58,766 nt of DNA from Bacteroidales bacterium (lineage in GTDB: Bacteria; Bacteroidota; Bacteroidia; Bacteroidales; Muribaculaceae), in NCBI GenBank assembly GCA_030536615.1, contig JAUNPQ010000006.1, positions 1 to 58,766 of the forward strand, in the 5' to 3' direction. A model generated the notes under the pieces. The model had not been told where the DNA came from. It ran no database searches and was given only the letters and a program-made list of their open reading frames with translations. The position numbers were made by a program, and so were the translations under genes. This document shows, piece by piece, positions 1 to 7,331 of the stretch (its first letter is position 1; each line of letters begins with the position of its first letter).

Positions 1-22
1 TTGTGACTTAAAAATCAATCAT

Positions 23-1579
23 ATGAGCGAAATGAATGTGCTGCCTGCGGGCTATGTGCTGCGTGGACCTGAACTGACCTATAGGATAATCTCCGTGCTG
101 GGCCGCGGCGGCTTCGGCATCACCTATCTGGCCGAGGCCACCGTACGTGTGGGCAATGTGTCAATGCGCGGACGTTTCGCCATCAAGGAGCATTTCATGA
201 GCGGTGAGTGCGAGCGTGAGGGTGAGTCAATGCGCGTGGTGTGCTCCAACCCCGTGCGTGAACGCGTGCAGAATTCGCTCAAGGATTTCATCTCCGAGGC
301 CCGGCGCCTGCACAAAGTGGGCGTGGATCACCCCAACATTGTCAGGGTCAATGAGGTGTTTGAGGCCAACGGCACGGCCTACTATGTGATGGAGTGTCTG
401 GAGGGAGAGCCGCTGAGCGCCTATGTGAAACGGCGCGGGCCACTGGCGGAGAGTGAGATGCTCGCCATCATGCGTCCTGTTGTCGACGCCGTGCGCTACC
501 TGCACTCTGCGCGCATGACCCATCTTGACATCAAGCCGGAAAACATCATGCTGACGCACGACGAGAATGACGCCCTGCGGCCCGTGCTGATTGACTTCGG
601 TCTGGCCAAACACTATGACAAGGACGGCCGCCCCACATCAACCATCAACATCCTCGGCTGCTCCGACGGCTATGCCCCTATGGAGCAGTACGCCGGCATC
701 ACCACATTCTCTCCGGCGGCCGACTGCTACGCTCTGGGCGCCACCATGTGGTTCTGCCTCACCGGCAAGACTCCTGCAAAATCGACCGCGTTGCGCGACG
801 GTCAGCTCGCCGCCACCATCGCAGGCCGTGCATCGGACGAGATCCTCTCCATGATTGATTCCGCCTGCCGTGTCAACCAGTATGACCGCACTTTCCCCGG
901 AGCCACCGGTGGCGCGGACGCTGAATCCAGGAAGCAGCTACCCCGCCTCAAAGAGAAGCCATTGGCAACCTCTTCCACATCGACAAAGCTTGTTGACAAA
1001 CCCCGCCGTCGCTTTCCCGTGCGCATTGTCGCCGTCTGCGCGGTTGCCATCGCTTTGATTGTCGCTGCCATCCTTGCCCTCCGCAGCTGCGACTCCGCAC
1101 CCACGGTGGCCGAACAAATGCCGCAGATGGATAACCCGATGCCGCATTTTTCCACTTCGCCCATCGACATGGCGCTATGTGCCGAAGGTCCCGACGGCTA
1201 CGTCTACATCACCGCCGACCAGTGGAAAGAGCTTTCCAAATCGCAGAAATCCTCCTTCAAGCCCCGCGGCGTCTACCTTGCCGCCGGCAACTTCCTCGTC
1301 GAGCTCCGCGACAAAGAGAACGGTAAAGGGATGGACTGGGATGCGGCAATGAAATACAATCTCCCCTCCAAAGAGCAAGGGCGGATATTCTGTGATAATA
1401 ATACTGCATTGAATAATGCCCTGCGTGCCTTTGGCGGAACAGAGATGGATGAGTGGTATTGGACCAAAACGGAATATGGTTCTTCCGGCGCGTGGACCGT
1501 TTATATGAATCATGGTAACGTCTACAGCTTCAGCAAGACAAATACATTCAGGGTTCGCGCAGTCGCTCCCGTGCCGTGA
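23..1579 (+). CDS. Membrane-anchored Hanks-type Ser/Thr protein kinase with C-terminal Lcl_C/DUF1566-like domain
   Basis: A 518-residue protein with a complete eukaryotic-like kinase core: glycine loop GRGGFG (residues 27-32), ATP-binding lysine in AIKEHF (K55), catalytic loop HLDIKPEN (D169) and DFG (D191). An APMEQY sequence takes the place of the APE motif. After a basic linker comes one hydrophobic segment (about residues 335-353), then a domain of about 150 residues ending in WTKTEY...AWTVYM...FRVRAVAPV, the style of Lcl_C/DUF1566 domains. The inferred topology is kinase inside, C-terminal domain outside, so it may act as a receptor kinase; ligand and substrates are unknown. ATG at 23 is the first start in frame, and a second ATG lies at 32. 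The adjacent Fic protein is convergent, so this gene is not in its operon. Kinase assignment is secure; the C-terminal domain name is less so. Confidence 0.9.
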   Translation: MSEMNVLPAGYVLRGPELTYRIISVLGRGGFGITYLAEATVRVGNVSMRGRFAIKEHFMSGECEREGESMRVVCSNPVRERVQNSLKDFISEARRLHKVGVDHPNIVRVNEVFEANGTAYYVMECLEGEPLSAYVKRRGPLAESEMLAIMRPVVDAVRYLHSARMTHLDIKPENIMLTHDENDALRPVLIDFGLAKHYDKDGRPTSTINILGCSDGYAPMEQYAGITTFSPAADCYALGATMWFCLTGKTPAKSTALRDGQLAATIAGRASDEILSMIDSACRVNQYDRTFPGATGGADAESRKQLPRLKEKPLATSSTSTKLVDKPRRRFPVRIVAVCAVAIALIVAAILALRSCDSAPTVAEQMPQMDNPMPHFSTSPIDMALCAEGPDGYVYITADQWKELSKSQKSSFKPRGVYLAAGNFLVELRDKENGKGMDWDAAMKYNLPSKEQGRIFCDNNTALNNALRAFGGTEMDEWYWTKTEYGSSGAWTVYMNHGNVYSFSKTNTFRVRAVAPVP

Positions 1580-1598
1580 TCCTCGGCGAGGTAGACCC

Positions 1599-1634
1599 TT
1601 TTACACTTCAACCCTTTTGCGGATTAGTGTAAAA
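1599..1634. terminator. Stem-loop between convergent genes
   Basis: Perfect 9-bp inverted repeat TTTTACACT (1599-1607) / AGTGTAAAA (1626-1634) with an 18-base loop. It lies between the 3' ends of the kinase gene and the Fic gene. The A/T-rich stem gives a U-rich end in both directions, so it could serve as a weak bidirectional terminator. Confidence 0.4.
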
Positions 1635-1659
1635 TCGAAGTTGTTAAAAGCGAGAAGTA

Positions 1660-3147
1660 TTATTTGATTGATCTTTCAATAATTTGGAGTTTGGCTTGCG
1701 ACGGTTCTTCGTAGGCGTTGCAGGCCGCAAGGTAATTTTTCAGTTCGGTGAAGTCTGTACCATAGAGGTTGTCACTGAACTGATGTAGTTTGGTCATTAC
1801 GTTGATATACGCCATAGGGTCTTTGTGCCGGGTGAGTTTGCGCAATGCCAGAATATAATCCTCACGGAACACGGTCGGCACGATTATTCTTGACTGGTCG
1901 GCACGGACAAATTCGGCATTCATCATCACACGGGCAATACGACCGTTGCCATCGTTGAAGGGATGCACCTCGCTAATCATAAACATCATGAAAATTGCAC
2001 GCGCAAACGGATCGGTCAGAGCCGAATAGTATTTGAAGCCTTGTGAAAGTGTGCCTTTTACCAATTGGTAGTCTACGAATTCAGTCTGACCTGCACGGTT
2101 ATTTCTAATTTTGAAAACACCGGGATTCATGTGCGGTCGTCCTTCCAGCAATATTGTATGGCGATGGCTTAGAATTGCGAACAGTTCTTCAGGAGATGTG
2201 GGAACACGCATCATCTCGGCACGGTTGGAAAGTATCTTGAATGTGCCGAGAATATCGTGTGAGTCTTCATCGCGCCTCGGCATGGGTATTCCGGAGTCAA
2301 CGATTTCCTTCGCTTCCTCAATGTCAAACTCTGTACCTTCTATATAGTTGGAGAAATAGCTCTCAAAGAAAGAAAACAACCGGAACGAGTCCTCATCGGT
2401 ATTGCGGTTATTTCGTATTACAAAATAACGGTCTTTTATCGTATCAAATAAAATTTCAAATAGTTCAACCCGGTTCGCGTCAAACGGATTGCCGGCTGCA
2501 CGGGCTTTTGCCGAATCTGTGGACAATACTTTGGCATCGTGGGTTGACAGCAATGCGGATATGATGTTGTTTATTTTGGAAAATTCATCGGCCATATCTA
2601 ACTCGTTGGCAACTTCTCGCAACTCATCGCGGTACTGGTTCAGCCGTTCCTCACCTCCTGTCAGCAATAGTTGTTCCAGCTTGCTTTCAATTACTGCGAT
2701 AGGCATAACTCTTGATGCATCTCCTGATTTTCGGGACAACTGCATATTTTCAAGCATATAACGGTGTTCTCCTGATATGTGGATACCCATAAGTGGAATG
2801 TCATTTGCCGTAGCTTTCGGTCCTTTGACAAAATTGAGTATGATGCCCGGCAAGTCGGTGACACGCCGGGTCGTGGAGTTTGTCAGGAAGAAGTCGCCGG
2901 TAGAAGTCGGGCGCATCTCCTTTGCACTGCGATGACTGATCAAGGCGTTTGGATAACGGTATGCCAATATCTCAATAAGGTTCCGCCGTACTATATTTTC
3001 AGGGCTGTCAATCAAGTTGGTCGTGTATATACGGGGAGCCAGCTTGCGCAACTTTCCGTCTTTCTCCATTTTAGAAAGCACACGGGAAACATTCGGGTCA
3101 GACGAACCGAATATAATCTCTTTTTGGGTGTCAACTTTAACTGCCAT
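1660..3147 (-). CDS. Fic family protein with N-terminal AbiEi/DUF6088-like winged-helix region
   Basis: From ATG at 3147 this encodes 495 residues. The Fic signature HPFNDGNGR lies at about residues 395-403, with the catalytic His and the phosphate-binding loop intact, so AMP transfer (or another nucleotide transfer) to a protein target is expected. A SNYIEG sequence at residues 266-271 fits the (S/T)xxxE(G/N) inhibitory motif placed N-terminal to the Fic core in class II proteins, so the enzyme is probably self-inhibited. Residues 1-60 (VSRVLSKMEKDGKLRKLAPRIYTT) resemble the winged helix of DUF6088/AbiEi-type antitoxins, suggesting DNA binding. The frame stays open up to 3273, but a TAnnTTTG box at 3173-3180 sits inside that extension, so 3147 is preferred. 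It stands alone, with no separate antitoxin gene beside it. Confidence 0.88.
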   Translation of the reverse strand: MAVKVDTQKEIIFGSSDPNVSRVLSKMEKDGKLRKLAPRIYTTNLIDSPENIVRRNLIEILAYRYPNALISHRSAKEMRPTSTGDFFLTNSTTRRVTDLPGIILNFVKGPKATANDIPLMGIHISGEHRYMLENMQLSRKSGDASRVMPIAVIESKLEQLLLTGGEERLNQYRDELREVANELDMADEFSKINNIISALLSTHDAKVLSTDSAKARAAGNPFDANRVELFEILFDTIKDRYFVIRNNRNTDEDSFRLFSFFESYFSNYIEGTEFDIEEAKEIVDSGIPMPRRDEDSHDILGTFKILSNRAEMMRVPTSPEELFAILSHRHTILLEGRPHMNPGVFKIRNNRAGQTEFVDYQLVKGTLSQGFKYYSALTDPFARAIFMMFMISEVHPFNDGNGRIARVMMNAEFVRADQSRIIVPTVFREDYILALRKLTRHKDPMAYINVMTKLHQFSDNLYGTDFTELKNYLAACNAYEEPSQAKLQIIERSIK

Positions 3148-3240
3148 ACAAAAAATCACGATTAAGAGAATACAAAGGTACAATTTTTTGCGATTATAGC
3201 CCCGTGTTTTACAAAAAACTGCGATTAAAGAGAATTCAAA
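3148..3240 (-). promoter_or_regulatory. Fic promoter with three CGATTA repeats at about 31-bp spacing
   Basis: On the minus strand TACCTTTG (3180 to 3173) matches the Bacteroidetes -7 box TAnnTTTG and gives a 5' leader of about 20 bases before ATG 3147. No -33 TTTG was found at the usual distance. CGATTA occurs three times on the plus strand, at 3159-3164, 3191-3196 and 3222-3227, spaced 32 and 31 bases apart (about three helical turns). The outer copies sit in longer similar blocks of ACAAAAAA-N-CGATTA(A)AGAGAAT type (3148-3175 and 3211-3240). The arrangement looks like an operator. Confidence 0.5.
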
Positions 3241-3329
3241 TTGAGAGTTGAGAATTATTCCAGAAATATACAATGGCAGATGACCGCTGCCCCGTTGTTT
3301 GACTCAAGCCGGGATTGGAATTGTAAAAT

Positions 3330-3520
3330 TTAAAAGCAGAACGTCATCAACGACGTTCTGCTCTCCATTTCTCTTATGCTCTAAATACTTTTTATCTCTG
3401 ATTGATTGGTTCTGATATTGATTGGTTATCAGTTTTTTCGTTTAGGATAGATTCCTTTATATCTTGTCGTGCCTCTGCACGTGATTTATCTATGTAAGTG
3501 ATAATGATTGGTTTGATTTA
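3330..3520 (-). ncRNA. Possible small RNA of about 190 nt
   Basis: On the minus strand a TATCTTTG box (3533 to 3526) is followed by about 190 bases without a convincing ORF, then an 11-bp perfect stem-loop and a U/A-rich tail. The stretch contains AACCAATCA three times. A promoter-like box, no coding potential and a terminator-like end suggest an independent small transcript. No -33 element at the normal spacing was found and no known RNA family was recognised. Confidence 0.3.
3335..3362 (-). terminator. Perfect 11-bp stem-loop followed by T/A-rich tail (minus strand)
   Basis: AGCAGAACGTC (3335-3345) pairs with GACGTTCTGCT (3352-3362) across a 6-base loop. On the minus strand the stem is followed by TTTAAATTTT, as expected of an intrinsic terminator. 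No protein gene on that strand ends here, which is why a small RNA is proposed upstream. Confidence 0.6.
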
Positions 3521-3783
3521 CGATGCAAAGATAAGACGCGAATATTACAAATCGATTACAGTGTTAACACAATTAAATTACGGTATAAAATTTAACCTCG
3601 TTAACTTAATGCAATGGCACTGTTTAACTATTTTCGCCGTTAATATTGGGGAGGGTTAACTCTTTCGCCAATTTCATCTGTTTGATATCTTCTAAGGATT
3701 GTCTAAAAATTAGTTCGGAGTAATGTTGTTAGGGATAAAAGTTGGGACAAAGCTTAACACTTTCTGAATATTATAGACATCGA
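3363..3783. other. Intergenic stretch without a recognisable gene
   Basis: AT-rich DNA between the Fic promoter region and the promoter of the GYF_2 gene. Apart from the possible small RNA at its left end, no coding frame with family resemblance and no strong repeat was seen. Confidence 0.5.
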
Positions 3784-3786
3784 AAT

Positions 3787-3817
3787 TTTGGTTTGTGTCT
3801 ATTTTGTTGTAATTTTG
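3787..3817 (+). promoter_or_regulatory. Bacteroidetes-type promoter for the GYF_2 gene
   Basis: TTTG (3787-3790), a 19-base spacer, then TAATTTTG (3810-3817), a full match to the -33/-7 consensus of Bacteroidetes. The predicted leader to ATG 3984 is about 160 bases. The frame reading across this region (3788-4015) is judged spurious. Confidence 0.6.
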
Positions 3818-3983
3818 CCGAGCACACCATATATGGTTCCCTCCTTATTAAAGAGTTTAGCCACATATAATATATTATACATTGAAGAATCTTGTTTGTA
3901 TGCAATATCTCGGCTTGGGCCAGTTTTTTTTGACATTACGGCTATTATTTTAAGAATTTATAATAAGTTTAAATCATTTCTAT

Positions 3984-4637
3984 ATGAAATACTACGCTAT
4001 AATTGGCCATCGTAAAGTAGGACCGTCAACTCCGGGAGAACTCGCGATTCATGGTATAACCAATGACACTTATGTATGGTGCGAGGGTATGCCGTCATGG
4101 CAAAGGGCTGTCAATGTGGAGGATTTTAGAGGGCTATGCATTTCCACTGGGTCGCAATACACTTTTCCGTCCTCGCCCGCTATAGCTTATAGTAAAAAAA
4201 ACGCCCACAAACGAAAGCATAAAAAAATTATTGTTATAGTTTCCCTTATAGTGCTGATTTTGGGTGGTACTTCGATTGGCGGTTATTTTATTATTGATAA
4301 TATTCAAGAAAATATAAAGAAAGAACAAGATTTACAACGAGGTAAGCCAATTTATGATCAAGCCATGATTGACTATAATGCGGCTGTTATAGCATTAAAT
4401 GAATATATTGATAAGAATATTTTGAAAATGCAAAATAGTAACTATACCTGGGAATATAAATGCCGATACGAAGATGAGGAGAACAGGGATAGGCAAGAAT
4501 TATTGAAAAGGATAGAAAAGCCTAAAAAAGACGCAGAGTATTATTATAAAATCGGCGATAAGGGCGCCTTGATTGAAGCTGGAGAAAAATTAAGACGAGA
4601 ACGTTCTCTTTGGGAAGATAATGCGTCAAGAGAATGA
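3984..4637 (+). CDS. Membrane protein with N-terminal GYF_2 (DUF4339) domain
   Basis: A 217-residue protein. Residues 1-50 (YYAIIGHRKVGP...TYVWCEGMPSW) have the GYF_2/DUF4339 pattern, a small domain thought to bind proline-rich peptides. A basic linker (KKNAHKRKHKK) precedes one membrane helix at about residues 81-104. The remainder is highly charged and probably helical, with little similarity to any family known to me. The inferred orientation is GYF_2 in the cytoplasm and helical tail outside. It is AT-richer than the neighbouring two-component genes and convergent with them. Function unknown; proteins of this shape often occur as accessory membrane components. Confidence 0.75.
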   Translation: MKYYAIIGHRKVGPSTPGELAIHGITNDTYVWCEGMPSWQRAVNVEDFRGLCISTGSQYTFPSSPAIAYSKKNAHKRKHKKIIVIVSLIVLILGGTSIGGYFIIDNIQENIKKEQDLQRGKPIYDQAMIDYNAAVIALNEYIDKNILKMQNSNYTWEYKCRYEDEENRDRQELLKRIEKPKKDAEYYYKIGDKGALIEAGEKLRRERSLWEDNASRE

Positions 4638-4683
4638 TAAAATTTATGTGAATTCTAAGAATAATGTTTCTCTAACTGTATTC

Positions 4684-6150
4684 TCAGCGATAACTCCACT
4701 TGGGTAGGGTGAAAGTTATCTGGAAACCGGCATCGGGACGATTACTGGCTTTGACGGAGCCGCCAAAGGCGTTGATGGTGTTGTAGACAATAGCAAGGCC
4801 AAGTCCGGTGCCTCCGGTTTTGCGTGAGCGGCCCACGTCCACGCGGTAGAAGCGGTCAAAGATATGCTCAAGCGCTTCATCGGGAACGCCAATGCCATCG
4901 TCATAGAAGCAGAAGCGGTAGAATCCGGAGCCTGTTTCGCCAAGATATTCAAGGGTGCAGGTGGTGCCGCAGGAATAGTTGGCGGAATTCTTTGCCAGGT
5001 TCATGAGCATGGCTGTCAGCAGGTTGGAGTTGGCCCGTACATTTACTTCAAGAGGCAGATCAAAGGTGAACTCTATGTGCCCCAGAGCGCCTGACTCGCG
5101 TATGTCATAGGCAAATGTGTAGACCAGATCGTGGTAGTTTATGCGCTCGGTGGAGATAAGTTGCGCGCCTTCCTCGAGGCGTGTTATGGCTGAGACGTCG
5201 GCAATGAGATCCACAAGGCGGTTGGCGTGGTCACGCGCTTTGGTGATGAAGTGGTTACGTGTCTCCTCGTCAATGTCTGGCATTCCTACAAGAGTGTCAA
5301 GGTATCCTTTGATGACGCCTATCGGGGTTTTGAGTTCGTGGTTGATGTTGTTGGTGAGCTGGCGTTTCTGGAGCGACTTGTCCTCAATGGCGTGCATTGC
5401 CACTGAATGCTCCTTCTTGAGCTGTTTCATGGCATGCTGGCGTTCATTGTGGAGGGTAACGATCTGCCGGGCAATGTCTCCAAGCTCATCGTGGGGAAAA
5501 TCAACGCCGGGGGTGTAGTCGGGGTCTGTGGCTGATCTTTTGGCAAAGTCGCGGAGGATGTCTATGTTGCGGCTGAAGTAACGCGAGGAGAAGTATGTCA
5601 CTATTGTGAGCACAATCGCGACGATGAACATCACCGTCCACACTTCGTTGCGGTCACCGGCAAGATAATTGTTGAGAAGTTTGTCATCGGGGAGTGCCGA
5701 CACAACCATGCATGACCCGTCAGTGGATGCTGACGCATTGCAGAAAAACCGGCGTCCGCCAATGGTTATGATCTCGGCGTCAGGAGTTATTGACTTGGCT
5801 TCCAGACGGCGCCGGTCATCGCGGGTGAGCGATATGGGGCGGCCGGCGGCATCAATAACCTCCCAGTCATGGTTGTATATTGTGACAAGGATGTCGCTGA
5901 AAAGGGGGTGCTGCCGATAGTATTGCTCTATGAAATCAAGGAAATCGGCAAGTAATGAGGGGTTGGCACGGTCAATCTGTGAGACGACACGTCCGTTGAC
6001 AAGGTTGAGCTGGCCGTTCACGATCTCACGACGGAAATCGCGCTCGCGGATTATCTGCCATGAAGCCATGCAGACCATCACGAGCCACAATGTGAGGACC
6101 ATAGGCGCGAAAAGGCGCCACCTGTAACTAATTGGTTTCTTTAAAACCAT
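4684..6150 (-). CDS. Sensor histidine kinase
   Basis: A 488-residue two-component sensor. Two membrane helices (about residues 12-32 and 168-190) bracket a periplasmic sensing region of about 135 residues, followed by a HAMP-like linker. The H-box NHELKTPIG carries the phosphorylated H271; then come the N-box NLAKNSANYS, G1 DDGIGVPDE, F-box IFDRFYRV and G2 GTGLGLAI. It should autophosphorylate and pass phosphate to the response regulator encoded just upstream, whose stop codon it overlaps by 23 bp. ATG at 6150 is the only start giving the full first membrane helix. The signal sensed is unknown. Confidence 0.93.
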   Translation of the reverse strand: MVLKKPISYRWRLFAPMVLTLWLVMVCMASWQIIRERDFRREIVNGQLNLVNGRVVSQIDRANPSLLADFLDFIEQYYRQHPLFSDILVTIYNHDWEVIDAAGRPISLTRDDRRRLEAKSITPDAEIITIGGRRFFCNASASTDGSCMVVSALPDDKLLNNYLAGDRNEVWTVMFIVAIVLTIVTYFSSRYFSRNIDILRDFAKRSATDPDYTPGVDFPHDELGDIARQIVTLHNERQHAMKQLKKEHSVAMHAIEDKSLQKRQLTNNINHELKTPIGVIKGYLDTLVGMPDIDEETRNHFITKARDHANRLVDLIADVSAITRLEEGAQLISTERINYHDLVYTFAYDIRESGALGHIEFTFDLPLEVNVRANSNLLTAMLMNLAKNSANYSCGTTCTLEYLGETGSGFYRFCFYDDGIGVPDEALEHIFDRFYRVDVGRSRKTGGTGLGLAIVYNTINAFGGSVKASNRPDAGFQITFTLPKWSYR

Positions 6151-6844
6151 ATCCGAAGCCTTGACGGGTAACTATGCAGTTTCCATATTCGCCAAGTTTT
6201 TTGCGGAGGCGTGTGATGTTTGTGTCTATGGTGCGGTTTGAGATCACCACATCGCCGCCCCAGACCTTGTCAATTATCTCCTCGCGTGAATAGATGCGTC
6301 CGCGGTGAGTCAGGAAGAACAGCAGCAGGTCATATTCCGTGCGGGTGAGCTGTATGGGTTCGTTGTCGAGGCTGCATGTCTTTTTGTTGCGGTCAATGCG
6401 GAGGGTGCCATAGGTGATGTCTTCTTCAAAAATGGCTGTGTTGACGGGCTGCTCCTGTTTAAGCCGCTGTGAGAGTGACGCACGGCGCAGAACGGCGCGG
6501 ACGCGGGCTTTGACTTCAGGGATATTGAAGGGTTTGGTTACATAGTCATCAGCGCCGATGTTCAGACCCATCACCTTGTCATCCTCGCCCACAAGGGCTG
6601 AGCAGAATATGATTGGCTTGGCTTCGATAGCCGGCATGTTCTTGACACGGGCGGCAAAGTCAAATCCGCTCAGGCGGTCCATCATTATGTCAACAATGAA
6701 GAGGTCGTAGGGGGTGAGGTCCATGGCCAGGGCGTTTTCGGCGCTCAGGGCGATGTCCACGTCATAGCCCTCTTTGCGGAGGTTGAAACGGAGTATCTCG
6801 CAAAGGGCTTCTTCGTTGTCAATTACAAGTATTTTGGTTTTCAT
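6128..6844 (-). CDS. OmpR/PhoB-family response regulator
   Basis: A 238-residue regulator with a receiver domain (acidic pocket around D9, phosphoacceptor D52, conserved K104 in YVTKPF) and a C-terminal winged-helix DNA-binding domain (LTRTEYDLLLFF ... SNRTIDTNITRLRKKLG ... RGFGYGF). The conserved Ser/Thr of the receiver appears as S82. It is the first gene of a two-gene operon with the sensor kinase, and the 23-bp overlap suggests coupled translation. Its target genes are not evident; divergent korA across a 487-bp gap is a possible but unsupported one. Confidence 0.94.
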   Translation of the reverse strand: MKTKILVIDNEEALCEILRFNLRKEGYDVDIALSAENALAMDLTPYDLFIVDIMMDRLSGFDFAARVKNMPAIEAKPIIFCSALVGEDDKVMGLNIGADDYVTKPFNIPEVKARVRAVLRRASLSQRLKQEQPVNTAIFEEDITYGTLRIDRNKKTCSLDNEPIQLTRTEYDLLLFFLTHRGRIYSREEIIDKVWGGDVVISNRTIDTNITRLRKKLGEYGNCIVTRQGFGYGFKETN

Positions 6845-7331
6845 TGCAAGAGTATTAAGGGATGTTATGCCTCCATAGCCGGAGTCATGACCCGATGCTT
6901 TTTTGTTAAATCAATTTGGTTTTCAACATGTAAAAGTACAATAATTTTTATAAACATGGTCTTTGGAAAAGATAAAATCGGCCCGGCGTTGAGTTAAAAA
7001 ATATTAAAGTTATATAAATGCCCCCTGTACTTTACTATATGATATATGCCTATTTTCTATGATAAGCGGGCGATATGGAATTATTTGCAAGGATAATGGC
7101 GGGGTGTGGAACAATTTGTGAGCGATTGGCGCTTCGGTTCTGATGAATGTATAGTGTCAGGATTGCCGGGCCAATGAGTTCGTCGGGAAAGTTCCCCATG
7201 TCTTAATAAAAGCCGTAAATATGTAGTGCTATTGAAAAAAAGTATTAACTTTGCCGCGTGTTAAGGCATCCTGATTGTGATGTCTGTCTTTAATGCTGAA
7301 CCTTATATAATCAACCAGTCAGAATATATCC
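6845..7331. other. Divergent intergenic region, response regulator / korA
   Basis: A 487-bp AT-rich gap between divergent genes. It contains the korA -7 box near its right end. No clear TAnnTTTG box for the regulator operon, no coding frame and no strong hairpin were found. Confidence 0.5.
7246..7253 (+). promoter_or_regulatory. Putative -7 box for korAB
   Basis: TAACTTTG fits TAnnTTTG and leaves a leader of about 70 bases before the korA ATG. No TTTG was found 19-21 bases upstream, so support is partial. Confidence 0.45.

Noticed and set aside
3148-3273. Upstream extension of the Fic frame (42 extra residues)
   Set aside because: The TAnnTTTG box and the repeat cluster lie inside it, so transcription should start downstream of the longer start codon.
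3788-4015. 75-codon plus-strand frame overlapping the GYF_2 gene start
   Set aside because: It reads through a consensus promoter, overlaps the GYF_2 start in another frame and has no family resemblance.
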